A stretch of DNA of 64,000 bases from Anabaena sp. UHCC 0187 (GTDB lineage: Bacteria; Cyanobacteriota; Cyanobacteriia; Cyanobacteriales; Nostocaceae). The translations under genes were made by a program, and so were the position numbers. Where the stretch lies: positions 693,722 through 757,721 of the forward strand of contig NZ_VILB01000013.1 in the NCBI RefSeq assembly GCF_009712035.1. The letters run 5' to 3'. This document shows, piece after piece, positions 45,558 to 55,622 of the stretch. Every line of letters starts with the position of its first letter. The stretch's first letter is position 1. The notes beneath the pieces were generated by a model that saw only the letters and a program-made list of their open reading frames with translations, was not told the DNA's origin and did no database searches.

Positions 45558-46559
45558 CTATAACAAACATTTGTTAAGTTTTGTGTAAATCTCATTAGTA
45601 TCCAGTTTTCTGCCAACAAAAACTACCTGATTTTTCGGTGAAGTATACCATTCATCAGCGTTCAATGTGTAACGAGGTCCACTCAGTTGGAAAATATGGC
45701 GTAACTCACTATCACTAAACCATAAAATACCCTTAGCTCGAAATACATTCTCTGGCATTTCTTCGGTTAAGAAATTCTCAAATTTATGCACATCAAATGG
45801 TTTATCACTTTGGAAAGAAATGGAAACAAACCCATCATTGTCTAAATGATTGGAGTGATGATGATGTTCATGTTTATGAGTATCTTCATCATCAATGGCA
45901 ATGTACTTATGTTTTGGTGTTAAACCCACATCTAAAATTAGAGGTAAAGCAACTTTACCATATTGAGTATGTAAAATTTTCGCTCCATCTTTCACGTCAT
46001 GGATGCAATTTTCTACTTCTTGAATTTTCTCTGGGGTAACAAGGTCTGTTTTATTGAGGAGAATAATATCCCCATAAGTAATCTGTTTTAAAGCTGCTTC
46101 ACTCTGAAAGTGTTCTTCATCAAATGCTTCAGCATCTACAACTGTGAGAATCGAATCTATGTTAGTTAAATCTCTCAGTTCTGTGCTAAAAAAAGTTAAA
46201 ATGATTGGCAAAGGATCAGCAACACCAGTGGTTTCAATTACTAGATAATCAATGCGTTCTTCTCTTTCTAAAACTCGATAAACAGCATCAACTAAACCAT
46301 CATTAATTGTACAACATATACAGCCATTACTAAGTTCTACCATATCTTGGTCTACAGAAATTAGTAATTGACTATCAATGTTGATATCACCAAACTCATT
46401 GACGAGAACAGCGACTTTTAAATCTTGTTTATTTTGCAGGATTTGATTTAAAAGCGTAGTTTTACCACTTCCGAGAAATCCCGTAATAATAGTAATGGGC
46501 ATTCCTTGTTTGGGAATTTCAGGAATTGTATTTGTTGTGTTTAAGGTGATGGTATTCAT
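45558..46559 (-). CDS. COG0523 (CobW/ZagA-like) GTPase metallochaperone with His-rich loop
   Basis: A 333-residue G3E GTPase. Walker A GFLGSGKTT, the metal-binding C-x-C-C (NGCICCTI), ETTGVADP and NKTD for guanine are all present. A His cluster (HKHEHHHHSNH) before the C domain is typical of zinc-allocating members. A Zur-box-like palindrome lies ~90 bases upstream (46649-46663), so it should be induced in zinc shortage to deliver zinc to essential enzymes. It heads the four-gene set running down to 43044. Confidence 0.9.
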   Translation of the reverse strand: MNTITLNTTNTIPEIPKQGMPITIITGFLGSGKTTLLNQILQNKQDLKVAVLVNEFGDINIDSQLLISVDQDMVELSNGCICCTINDGLVDAVYRVLEREERIDYLVIETTGVADPLPIILTFFSTELRDLTNIDSILTVVDAEAFDEEHFQSEAALKQITYGDIILLNKTDLVTPEKIQEVENCIHDVKDGAKILHTQYGKVALPLILDVGLTPKHKYIAIDDEDTHKHEHHHHSNHLDNDGFVSISFQSDKPFDVHKFENFLTEEMPENVFRAKGILWFSDSELRHIFQLSGPRYTLNADEWYTSPKNQVVFVGRKLDTNEIYTKLNKCLL

Positions 46560-46648
46560 ATCGAAATCTAATGATTTTACTTAACGAATCAAAGCACGAA
46601 AAATTTAGTCCTCTGTTATGTTAGACAACTAAAGACATTCAGAAATAA

Positions 46649-46663
46649 TGAGAATCGTTATCA
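46649..46663 (-). promoter_or_regulatory. Zur-box-like operator upstream of the COG0523 gene
   Basis: TGAGAATCGTTATCA matches the palindrome TGATAAT-N-ATTATCA, which I recall for cyanobacterial Zur (FurB), at 12 of 14 defined positions. It is ~90 bases before the start codon, in a reasonable operator position. Confidence 0.65.
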
Positions 46664-46758
46664 TGATAACGCAAAAAAAATTTTAATGGTACAACTGCGA
46701 TTAAAAAAAACTCAATTTTTTAAGACAGGGAATAGCAAACAGGTGAAAATTTAGCCAA

Positions 46759-47757
<999 letters not shown>

Positions 47758-47767
47758 TTACCAAAAA

Positions 47768-47782
47768 TGATAATCATTATTA
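47768..47782 (-). promoter_or_regulatory. Zur-box-like operator upstream of hemB
   Basis: TGATAATCATTATTA differs from TGATAAT-N-ATTATCA at one position and lies 17-31 bases before the hemB ATG, where a repressor would block RNA polymerase. Confidence 0.65.
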
Positions 47783-47824
47783 TACTCATACTCCAGAACT
47801 CCCAACAACCAGAAAAATACAACT

Positions 47825-47888
47825 CTTCCTTTGCGCCTTTGCTCCTTTGTACCTACCCTGCGGGATCTCTAAGAGAGATTGCGCGAAA
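47825..47888. repeat. Heptamer-type repeat (CCTTTGC)n with GCGCGAAAC end
   Basis: CTTCCTTTGCGCCTTTGCTC, interrupted by a short AGAGATCC-type palindrome region, then GCGCGAAAC. The same family as 18778-18818 and 56776-56817. Confidence 0.55.
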
Positions 47889-47897
47889 CCGTCCTCA

Positions 47898-50132
47898 CTA
47901 AGGAACATCAATAGGAATCAAACCATTTTCCGGCACATAACCAGAAAAACAACCATCATCAGAAGAAACCAAAATCAACCGCAGAGGATAATCTGGAGGG
48001 ACTTGCAAATCAGCCCAGGGTATTGCTATTTCCAAACAAGAACCTAACGCAACTTGAGCGCGAGTAGCACGAGGATACCATAAATGATCGTCTCCTGCTG
48101 CTCGAAATTGCACAGATAGACTGAGTAAATTCACTTCCAAATGATGGTGAAATAGATAATTCAAAGGTGCGCTGTCCGGTACTTCGGCTAGAGGTATGGA
48201 ACTATTCACCATTGTTCTATCTGGATAATACCAAAGTAAGTGTAAATCCGGTGGTATATCCTTACCAGGAACAGCACCAGTTTTAAAATCTACTCGCACA
48301 TAAAAATTCAAATGGTCTACCCCATACCATAGACGCTGAATAGTGCTGCTGTTGTGCATTGTTCCCCTTGCACCACCAACTTCAATGCGTCCGGCTTTAT
48401 CCCAGTCCTGTTCATCACCTTTACCATCTATGACAGGATGAATAAAGCCTTCTGGTCTATGGTCAGAACGGGCTTCATGGATTTCTAGGGGGGTGTGCAG
48501 ATATGGGGGTATGGGTTCATTTAAGGCTTTGTAAATGCCATAGAGATGTTCTCTGAATAATTGGTCAAAAATGGCATCTTGATTGGAAGAATGTCCTTCA
48601 CCGAACCACCAAAACCAGTCTGAACCTTCAGCCGCATATAGGGCTTCCCACGCTGCGGGGTTGTTTTCTTCTGTGGCTTCGGGGTGATTTGCTAAGACTT
48701 GTCTGGCTGCGGTGAGATAGTCCCAAGCGCGGTTTTTAACTGGATCTCCGATCCATGTGGTAAAATTGCCATCTACCCAAGAACCACTATGGAGTTGTTC
48801 ACCGGGAATAGTTGCGGTGGGGGGAAATTCGTCAAGAAATTCGGAAACTGTGACAAGTTTGATCTGGGATTGATTACTTAAACTTGCGTATAATGTTTCT
48901 AGGAATTCTTTCCCATCTTGGGGATAAAATTCCCAACAATTTTCCCCATCTAGGGCAATTGTCACTAACCAAGGTTGATCATCATTACTTTCTTTGTGTT
49001 GTTTAGCTATAGCTTGCAAATGTCCGACTAAATCTGCTGCTGCTTTTTTCGCCGGCATGGCACTATATGTAAAGCCAATTAAATCTGATAATCTGTGATC
49101 ACGGAAAACAATCGCCACTTCACCGGCTGGAGTTTGCAGACGATAGGGACGATACAGCAATTCTGGTTCTTGGACATTTCCCGCAGCGTCACGATGAAAG
49201 AAGTGTTTTAATGACCAACCTAAAACGGCTTCATCAGAACAAATCCATTTAAAGCCTTGTTTAATAATATACGGTAAAATTTCTGGACTAACGGACTGTT
49301 CTGAAGGCCATAAACCCCTAGGATCTTGTCCAAACCTGTCTATATATAAATCCCATGATTTTTGTAAATGTCGAGGAATATCTTCCACCCATTGAAACCG
49401 TTGCTTAGGTAGTGTCATCTGTGGCACAGCTACCTGTCCGGCATTAGTATCAGCTAATAAAGGTAAAATCGGGTGAGTGTAGGGTGTGGTGGTAACTTCT
49501 AGTTGTCCACTGTCCTGCATTTTCCGATGTTGGGGAATAATTTGACTGAGAATTTGCCGTTGTTTAGAATAAATGCGCTGGCGATCGCCTAAACTAAAAT
49601 TACGTCCTTGTGCTAACCAAGCAGCAATTTCTGGGTCATTCCAGAACAAAGGATCAATCCAAGCTAAATTATGCCAAGCTAGTAAATCACCATAATCTGA
49701 CAACTGCCAATTTGCTAGACACCAACTTTGTCCTTGTTCCTGTCTTTGGTAATATAATTCGGCATAACGAGGATGAGGATCAATCAAGGTATGATGGTTA
49801 GCATCAAAGAAATGTTGAACAATAAACTCTTTTTGTTCACGGGTTAACTTTTCCACCGGCGTTAAACTAGCGGTTAAATAAGGGTCAAAAGCTGTACCTG
49901 CAACATAATCTTCTATTTGCAATATCAACGAAGGCACTAAATTCACCGTTTGGTGCAACTTAGGATATTTCTCTAACAATAATACTAAATCCAAATAATC
50001 CTTAGTTCCATGTAAACGTACCCAAGGCAAGCGATACTGCTGACTTGTCACCAAAGAACTACCATTTTCAGGAGACTTGTACAACGGTTGATGTTGATGC
50101 CAGATAAATGCAACGTGCAGAGGATGAGACAT
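47898..50132 (-). CDS. Glycoside hydrolase family 57 enzyme
   Basis: A 744-residue GH57 protein. The N-terminal motif is VAFIWHQHQPLY (H-x-H-x-P), the nucleophile motif is GLWPSEQSVSPE, and the acid/base region is ALDGENCWEFYP. The last ~200 residues look like a separate beta-domain (DUF1925/1926-like) that ends the protein. Family members are 4-alpha-glucanotransferases, amylases or amylopullulanases, so the role is in glycogen metabolism. It is cytoplasmic (no signal peptide). Confidence 0.92.
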   Translation of the reverse strand: MSHPLHVAFIWHQHQPLYKSPENGSSLVTSQQYRLPWVRLHGTKDYLDLVLLLEKYPKLHQTVNLVPSLILQIEDYVAGTAFDPYLTASLTPVEKLTREQKEFIVQHFFDANHHTLIDPHPRYAELYYQRQEQGQSWCLANWQLSDYGDLLAWHNLAWIDPLFWNDPEIAAWLAQGRNFSLGDRQRIYSKQRQILSQIIPQHRKMQDSGQLEVTTTPYTHPILPLLADTNAGQVAVPQMTLPKQRFQWVEDIPRHLQKSWDLYIDRFGQDPRGLWPSEQSVSPEILPYIIKQGFKWICSDEAVLGWSLKHFFHRDAAGNVQEPELLYRPYRLQTPAGEVAIVFRDHRLSDLIGFTYSAMPAKKAAADLVGHLQAIAKQHKESNDDQPWLVTIALDGENCWEFYPQDGKEFLETLYASLSNQSQIKLVTVSEFLDEFPPTATIPGEQLHSGSWVDGNFTTWIGDPVKNRAWDYLTAARQVLANHPEATEENNPAAWEALYAAEGSDWFWWFGEGHSSNQDAIFDQLFREHLYGIYKALNEPIPPYLHTPLEIHEARSDHRPEGFIHPVIDGKGDEQDWDKAGRIEVGGARGTMHNSSTIQRLWYGVDHLNFYVRVDFKTGAVPGKDIPPDLHLLWYYPDRTMVNSSIPLAEVPDSAPLNYLFHHHLEVNLLSLSVQFRAAGDDHLWYPRATRAQVALGSCLEIAIPWADLQVPPDYPLRLILVSSDDGCFSGYVPENGLIPIDVP

Positions 50133-50232
50133 AGAATTTGTAAAATAAGGAACAGGGGAAATAGGGAAGGGGGAACAGGTGACAAGTATATCTTACCAAT
50201 TACCTCTTCCCCCATTCCCCATTACCAGTGAT

Positions 50233-50463
50233 TTACATGATTTGTTCTATCTCAGAAATTTCGGGAATCATTTCCTTGAGACGGCGTTCAATTCCCATTC
50301 TCAGAGTCATCGTAGAACTAGGACAAGAACCACAAGCACCCTGTAATCGGAGTTTAACAATTGGGCCATCCAATTCTACGACTTCCACGTTACCACCATC
50401 GGAGATGAGATAAGGGCGCATTTCATCTAATACGGTTTCTACATTTTCTAGCGTTAGTTCCAT
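50233..50463 (-). CDS. NFU-type iron-sulfur scaffold protein
   Basis: A 76-residue protein that is a single NifU C-terminal domain with the cluster-binding motif GACGSCPSS. In cyanobacteria such stand-alone NFU proteins (CnfU/NfuA) carry Fe-S clusters to photosystem I and other targets. Length is complete for this class. It lies 100 bases upstream of the GH57 gene on the same strand with no shared function evident. Confidence 0.94.
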   Translation of the reverse strand: MELTLENVETVLDEMRPYLISDGGNVEVVELDGPIVKLRLQGACGSCPSSTMTLRMGIERRLKEMIPEISEIEQIM

Positions 50464-50540
50464 GCTTTCAGGCCTGCTTAGTTGATAAATTGGTAATTAT
50501 CCAAGTTGCTAATTATCTAGTTTAGGCTGGGAATGGCTAA

Positions 50541-50572
50541 TTGGTCATTAGTTATTGGTCATTGGTCATTGG
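50541..50572. repeat. Heptamer repeat (TTGGTCA)n
   Basis: TTGGTCATTAGTTATTGGTC followed by ATTGGTCATTGGG: three to four copies of ATTGGTC, in the intergenic space between nfu and the second DUF3386 gene. Confidence 0.65.
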
Positions 50573-50615
50573 GAAGAAAAATATTCTCCCTTGCTTCCTG
50601 CTTCTTGCCTCTTGT

Positions 50616-51266
50616 CTATTCCAGGAGCTTAATATGAGAATAAATAAACTCAGTCATTGATTGAGGAGTTTCAGTATTCCCATCTTCATATTCTGCCACT
50701 ACCTGCTTTGTCAAAATGTAATAATTACCAAACTTTTGATATATATCCGTAAACTTGAGAATGCTATTAACATCACCTGTTTGCGAATTACGAAAAACCA
50801 CATCATAAGCAGAAGGGATATAACCGGAGTCTGTATCTAGGAATTCCTGAGAATTAATCTCCAAAGCCATCCGACCCATTAAGCGAGTTTCCTGATATAT
50901 TTTTTGGTTACGAATTTGATAGTGAGAATCAGTATTTTCCCCCTTGACAAAAATCATGACTGCATCGGTTTGGGCTGCTTCACCCAAAGTAAACTCATGT
51001 TGACCGTAAAAACTGTGAAAATCGCTTCTTTGACAGCGGGTAATTATTTCCTGTAACTGAATATCAATTCCTGCTTCTATTTGTTGATCTGCAACTTCTG
51101 TAATTTCTACATTCAAGTTACGGTCAATCTGAATCTTACCAGTGTAAACTTCACTTTCCTGTAGAAGTTGCACATCGGCAGCATAACCAGGAAAGTTTTC
51201 ATCCCAAGTGTAACGACTTTCATAAGCAGTTTGAAATAAAATTTCTGCTGTTGACTGAATTGCCAT
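50616..51266 (-). CDS. DUF3386 family protein (paralogue 2)
   Basis: A 216-residue paralogue of the 14078-14722 product. Shared landmarks are SRYTWDENFPGYAAD and QKFGNYYILTKQ, with the middle much diverged. The open frame begins at a TTG (51305); ATG 51266 aligns with the start of the other copy and was chosen. It has no membrane helix or signal. Function is unknown. Confidence 0.8.
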   Translation of the reverse strand: MAIQSTAEILFQTAYESRYTWDENFPGYAADVQLLQESEVYTGKIQIDRNLNVEITEVADQQIEAGIDIQLQEIITRCQRSDFHSFYGQHEFTLGEAAQTDAVMIFVKGENTDSHYQIRNQKIYQETRLMGRMALEINSQEFLDTDSGYIPSAYDVVFRNSQTGDVNSILKFTDIYQKFGNYYILTKQVVAEYEDGNTETPQSMTEFIYSHIKLLE

Positions 51267-51345
51267 ATCACCACTTTGACTGTGCTTTTCTAACAGTTTA
51301 TTCAAAGTTAATGATTAATGCTCCCTATCTAAGGGGATGTAGAAA

Positions 51346-51372
51346 CCCCATCTTACTTCGTTGAAGATGGGG
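51346..51372. repeat. CCCCATCTT / AAGATGGGG perfect hairpin
   Basis: A 9-bp perfect stem with a 9-base loop (ACTTCGTTG) in the intergenic region 51267-51565. No gene ends here on the + strand. The look is that of the subterminal hairpins of IS200/IS605-type elements, so it may be a solo end left by such an element. Confidence 0.45.
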
Positions 51373-51565
51373 CAGTTCATAAACCTAGTGGATTAGCGAT
51401 CGCATTTTGAGTGAGAGTAGAGAGAGGGATCGCCTATGCTGCTTTAATTTATGCAACGCCCAAAATAAATATCAAAATGTCCAGAACAGCTAAAAAAGTT
51501 GGGAAATGTGTACTGGATTAAGACGCGATATACTGTATCTGCATTAATTCTTATCTCAATTACCC

Positions 51566-52192
51566 ATGACTCAAACATTAGACTTTATCAGAGTTTCTCC
51601 ACCAACAGGACAAACGCCAGACGCTTTAATCGTTACTTTACATGGTTGGGGTGCAAATGCCCAGGATGTCGCATCTTTAATACCTCATGTCAACTTACCA
51701 GATTACGAATTTTTACTCCCCAATGCCCCCTATCCTTATCCTCATGGTGATACAGGTAGGGCATGGTATGACCTGCGGACAGAAAATATGTATGATGGAT
51801 TAAATGAAAGTAAACAACTACTCATAGATTGGTTGCAATCTTTAGAAAGTAATACAGGTGTTCCCTTATCTCGCACGATTTTGAGTGGATTTTCTCAAGG
51901 TGGGGCGATGACTTTAGATGTAGGATTAAGCTTACCCTTGGCGGGTTTAGTGGTAATGAGTGGCTATTTACATCCTAGTGTAGCAACGCTGAACAAAGGC
52001 AATTTTCCGCCGACATTAATCATGCACGGTACACAGGATGAAGTTGTACCACTAAAAGCGGCGATAAAGTCTAAAGATGTGGCACAATCTCTAGGCGTAG
52101 CAGTGGAATATCATGAATTTGCTATGGGACATGAAATCAATTTCCAAATGTTAGAAGTGCTACGAACTTTTGTTGTCAACACCATTGGTTAG
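51566..52192 (+). CDS. Phospholipase/carboxylesterase family alpha/beta hydrolase
   Basis: A 208-residue esterase. Nucleophile elbow GFSQGGAM, acid in MHGTQDEVVP, and His in AMGHEINFQ complete the triad; the oxyanion strand is LIVTLHGWGANAQD. This is the YpfH/acyl-protein-thioesterase-like branch (PF02230). The substrate is unknown. No signal peptide. Confidence 0.9.
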   Translation: MTQTLDFIRVSPPTGQTPDALIVTLHGWGANAQDVASLIPHVNLPDYEFLLPNAPYPYPHGDTGRAWYDLRTENMYDGLNESKQLLIDWLQSLESNTGVPLSRTILSGFSQGGAMTLDVGLSLPLAGLVVMSGYLHPSVATLNKGNFPPTLIMHGTQDEVVPLKAAIKSKDVAQSLGVAVEYHEFAMGHEINFQMLEVLRTFVVNTIG

Positions 52193-52338
52193 CTTTAGTT
52201 ACAAAATTTTTACAAATTCCGGTAAAAATCACAAGAATTTTTACAAATTTCATGGTCATTAATGGGTAAGATAGAACAGGTGGAAACAACTCCACCCTAA
52301 GCTGAATACAAGTGCTGCAAAAGGGAGGGGCAAAAATT

Positions 52339-52551
52339 ATGAAAACTCTAAGCATTTCCAAAACAGAAATTTCTGCTATGACTGCAACAGAGGTGCAAGA
52401 ATTAGCTACGCGTCTAGAATTAGATAACTATAGTAATGCTTTTGAGGGTTTGAATGATTGGCATCTACTGCGGGCAATTGCTTTTCAGCGTCCAGAATTA
52501 GTTGAACCCTATATCTACCTCTTAGATTTAGAAGCCTACGACGAAGCCTAA
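52339..52551 (+). CDS. DUF2555 family small protein
   Basis: A 70-residue acidic protein of the cyanobacterial DUF2555 family, role unknown. The conserved end ...NAFEGLNDWHLLRAIAF and YIYLLDLEAYDEA is as I recall for the family. A GTG at 52312 extends the frame by nine residues, but ATG 52339 follows AAGGGAGG at a good distance. It precedes coaBC by 58 bases. Confidence 0.8.
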   Translation: MKTLSISKTEISAMTATEVQELATRLELDNYSNAFEGLNDWHLLRAIAFQRPELVEPYIYLLDLEAYDEA

Positions 52552-52609
52552 AGATTGTAGATTGCGTGGGACGGGCTAAAATCAAAGGTAATCGGAATTT
52601 TACCCCAAA

Positions 52610-53821
52610 ATGCCATCATCTACAAATCTCAAATCTAAGCGGGTTCTTATCTGTGTAGGCGGTGGTATCGCCGCCTATAAAGTCTGTGAATTGGTGTCTA
52701 CACTGTTCAAATCGGGGCTAGAAGTGCGAGTTATTCTCACTAAATCTGCCCAAGAATTTATTACTCCTTTAACTTTATCTACTTTATCCCGTCATCAAGC
52801 TTATACAGATGATAATTTTTGGCAACCAATTTATTCCCGTCCCTTGCATATTGAGTTGGGTCAATGGGCTGATTTAATTGTGATTGCGCCTTTAACTGCT
52901 AATACTTTGGCTAAGTTAGCTTATGGTATGGCAGATAATTTGCTAACAAATACTGTTCTCGCTTCTACCTGTCCTGCATTGTTAGCACCGGCAATGAATA
53001 CGGATATGTGGGAACAGGTGGCAGTCCAAAGAAATTGGCGGCAGCTATTGACAGATGGCAGATTTTATGGTATCGAAACGGGTTCTGGTTTATTAGCGTG
53101 CGATCGCATTGGTGCTGGTAGAATGGCAGAAGCCGCCGAAATATTTGTTTATATTCAATCTTTATTACACACCCAAGGAAACAGAGATTTAGCTGGGAAA
53201 CAGGTTTTAATCAGTGCTGGGGGAACGCGAGAATTTTTAGATCCGGTGCGATTTATTGGCAATCCCTCAACTGGTAAAATGGGTTTAGCATTGGCACAGG
53301 CTGCACTGCACAGAGGTGCAAAGGTAATATTAGTCCATTGTCCTGCCAGTTGGGATGTACCTTTGGGAATAGAAGCAATTCCGGTTGTGAGTGCGGAGGA
53401 AATGCAACAGGTAATGTTCAAGCATTTAGCCAATGCAGATATAATTATCATGTCAGCCGCAGTTGCAGACGTAAAGCCTAGAGATTATAGTAGCGAAAAA
53501 TTGCCCAAGCGATCGCTTCCTGAAAATCTTCCTCTAGCACCAGTACCGGATATTGTTGCTGAAATCGGAAATCGCAAACAACCCCATCAATATTTAATTG
53601 GTTTTGCAGCACAAACTGGGGATATTATTACTCCTGCAAAAGAGAAGTTGCAAAGAAAGAAATTAGATGCAATTGTCGCAAATCCTATTGATAAAGTCGA
53701 TAGTGGTTTTGGGAGTGATAATAATCAAGCGGTGTTTTTAGATAAGTCAGGAAGAGAGGTAGAAATTCCCGCTTGTTCTAAGTTGGAAATGGCGCATTAT
53801 TTGTTTGATTTTGTTGTTTAA
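52610..53821 (+). CDS. coaBC: Bifunctional phosphopantothenoylcysteine decarboxylase / phosphopantothenate-cysteine ligase
   Basis: A 403-residue fusion enzyme of coenzyme A synthesis. The CoaC half (1-~190) has [13 protein letters not shown] for FMN, the active-site His in [13 protein letters not shown] and the PAMNTDMW motif. The CoaB half has [18 protein letters not shown] and the Lys-rich KLPKRS...[10 protein letters not shown] loop for CTP/substrate. Length and order are standard. ATG 52610. Confidence 0.96.
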   Translation: MPSSTNLKSKRVLICVGGGIAAYKVCELVSTLFKSGLEVRVILTKSAQEFITPLTLSTLSRHQAYTDDNFWQPIYSRPLHIELGQWADLIVIAPLTANTLAKLAYGMADNLLTNTVLASTCPALLAPAMNTDMWEQVAVQRNWRQLLTDGRFYGIETGSGLLACDRIGAGRMAEAAEIFVYIQSLLHTQGNRDLAGKQVLISAGGTREFLDPVRFIGNPSTGKMGLALAQAALHRGAKVILVHCPASWDVPLGIEAIPVVSAEEMQQVMFKHLANADIIIMSAAVADVKPRDYSSEKLPKRSLPENLPLAPVPDIVAEIGNRKQPHQYLIGFAAQTGDIITPAKEKLQRKKLDAIVANPIDKVDSGFGSDNNQAVFLDKSGREVEIPACSKLEMAHYLFDFVV

Positions 53822-53831
53822 TGGAATGGAA

Positions 53832-54092
53832 TTATATTGTACTTTCTTTAGCATTCTGGAAATCAGCAAATAATTCATCTTCACTAATACCTCTTGTTTC
53901 CAGCAATTGTTGGATTTTTTGGACTGCTGCTTGTAAAGCCATTAAATCTTGTTTTTGAGGAGTAGGTTGTGTTGGTATGTAGTAACCTATTGGGACTCCA
54001 TGAGAAGTAATTGCAATTGGTTCAGATGCTTGTTGTGTGTACTTATGTAAATTAGCACGAAATTTTTTGATTCCTACAGATTGGATGTCCAT
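53832..54092 (-). CDS. Orphan Phd/YefM-type antitoxin
   Basis: An 86-residue protein whose N terminus is the Phd/YefM DNA-binding fold (VGIKKFRANLHKYTQQASEPIAITSHGVPIGYYIP) and whose C-terminal tail (LFADFQNAKE) would neutralise a toxin. ATG 54092 is preferred over GTG 54119. No toxin gene is adjacent on either side: coaBC follows in the opposite orientation and 54093-54361 is empty. It could act alone or with an unlinked toxin. Confidence 0.8.
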   Translation of the reverse strand: MDIQSVGIKKFRANLHKYTQQASEPIAITSHGVPIGYYIPTQPTPQKQDLMALQAAVQKIQQLLETRGISEDELFADFQNAKESTI

Positions 54093-54361
54093 AATAGTGA
54101 ATTGACAAAATGTGTACACCTACCTACTTATAATATTAACTTTGATGTATTGAAATTATTGATAATAAAAATCTATCTTTTCCCACGCCTGAAAAGGGAC
54201 AACTTTGACCGTCTTCGGTCGTATTTATCCCTAGCAAGTCAGGATTATAGAGATTTTTGTTTATCAAAAGCTCAGTAAATAATTTAACAAATACAAAATA
54301 TTATACAAGTACGAGTGATTTAATTAGGGTAAATAATGAAATAAATTTAGTCCTATAGTGT

Positions 54362-54640
54362 ATGATGGATATGTCCAGTCAATACTACTGGAATATGAAC
54401 AATTCCGATCTTGATAGAAATCTTGATAGAAATCTTGATATAGAAGAACTAGCTGAGTATATAGCTACGGCATCTCAAACGATAGTTAATGAGATGAAAA
54501 AACAAGGTGAAAATCATTTGGATTTTGATGAAGCTGTTCAAGCAATGAAAAATGAATCATTAATAGAGCAACAGAAATATCAGGATAATTTTAATGCAAG
54601 AAAAACTCAAATTAAACGAAAATTTAATAGAAGAAGATGA
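54362..54640 (+). CDS. Unrecognised small acidic/helical protein
   Basis: A 92-residue hydrophilic protein. An in-frame tandem repeat of 12 bases (ATCTTGATAGAA, 54408-54443) encodes LDRN-LDRN-LDIE. The rest is predicted helical and its C terminus is basic (KTQIKRKFNRRR). It overlaps the next gene by 47 bases in another frame, so the two are probably one operon. Base composition is more AT-rich than the housekeeping genes. I do not recognise it; ATG 54362, 54365 or 54371 are possible starts, none with a Shine-Dalgarno. Confidence 0.55.
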   Translation: MMDMSSQYYWNMNNSDLDRNLDRNLDIEELAEYIATASQTIVNEMKKQGENHLDFDEAVQAMKNESLIEQQKYQDNFNARKTQIKRKFNRRR

Positions 54641-55526
54641 GATTTTCAGCCTAAAACATTTTATTTATTTAGATAAAATCAAATTACATTCTTATTCTTC
54701 TCAATTATTTGGAGGTATAGTACAGATTAGAAGATTAACAGAAAATGAAGGTACTAAATCTACACAAAGCTCAGGTGAAGAATATAAGGAAACAATTCAA
54801 GAGGATGGTAAAGAAGGTGAAATAAGTGTTGGTCCTAAAAATATTGCGGGTGGTGCTAGTGGGAAAACAGTAGATAAAACTACCCAGAAACATGGATATA
54901 AAACAGGAATTAATACTAAAGCTGATGAATATTTAAATTCTACTACTGAAGATATTGTTGAACATGATTATGGCTATCTAAAATTTGAACAAATCTTAAT
55001 AAATAAAGGAATTTTAAAAGAAATAAAAGACATAGAGGAATTAGAAAAATATTCATCGTTAATAAAAATAACTGGAGTTTGTAGATTCACTGATTGGGAT
55101 TCTATTATGGAATTATTTCGTAATGATAATGTAATAAATCTTTTTTTACAAAACTCTGACCAAACTATTAATAAAGGTTTTAAGCAGAAGAAAAATGAAG
55201 CACAAAATTTTAAAGCTTTGGTAGAGGTAATAAAAGTATTTTCAATTGGTTCTGTTACTGTCAATACTAACATAGGAGATTCAAATATAATAGGAACTAT
55301 AAATCCAGAACACCTTTGTATAACAAGAGATCAACTTAGATCAGCATATATTATGCCAGGAGATGTAGAAATGACAATAGTTGGATTTATACCAAGAAGA
55401 GGAATAGAAAAAATTACTGTCCCTGGTGTTTCGGGTTCAATAAATATGACAGAATTATGGGAAGCTTTGACAGGAGAAATTGATCTAGTAATAGAACCAA
55501 TAGCAATATATACGGAAATTAAATAG
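54594..55526 (+). CDS. Unrecognised accessory protein with YLD...SYxxQL N terminus
   Basis: A 310-residue soluble protein. The start HFIYLDKIKLHSYSSQLFGGIVQ resembles the opening of an uncharacterised family I recall as DUF6414. A low-complexity, charged Gly-rich stretch (about 60-105) follows, then a mixed alpha/beta C-terminal domain containing VNTNIGDSNIIGTINPEHL and PGDVEMTIVGFIPRRG. AGGA lies eight bases before the ATG, inside the upstream gene. Coding is AT-rich, and toxin-antitoxin genes surround it, so a defence or TA-like role is possible but not shown. Confidence 0.6.
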   Translation: MQEKLKLNENLIEEDEIFSLKHFIYLDKIKLHSYSSQLFGGIVQIRRLTENEGTKSTQSSGEEYKETIQEDGKEGEISVGPKNIAGGASGKTVDKTTQKHGYKTGINTKADEYLNSTTEDIVEHDYGYLKFEQILINKGILKEIKDIEELEKYSSLIKITGVCRFTDWDSIMELFRNDNVINLFLQNSDQTINKGFKQKKNEAQNFKALVEVIKVFSIGSVTVNTNIGDSNIIGTINPEHLCITRDQLRSAYIMPGDVEMTIVGFIPRRGIEKITVPGVSGSINMTELWEALTGEIDLVIEPIAIYTEIK

Positions 55527-55566
55527 AAATTTATATTCAACTTATCTTCTAGTTCTAATTGTAGTG

Positions 55567-55606
55567 ATTGTAGATTGGGTTAAGCAAAGCGCAACTCAAC
55601 AAAAAA
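55567..55606. repeat. Partial GTAGGTTGGGTT-type dispersed repeat
   Basis: TGTAGATTGGGTTAAGC...CAACTCAACA matches one half of the 17800-17886 element with a few changes. It lies between the end of the unrecognised operon and hicB. Confidence 0.5.
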
Positions 55607-55622
55607 TTAATCAATGTAAAAA

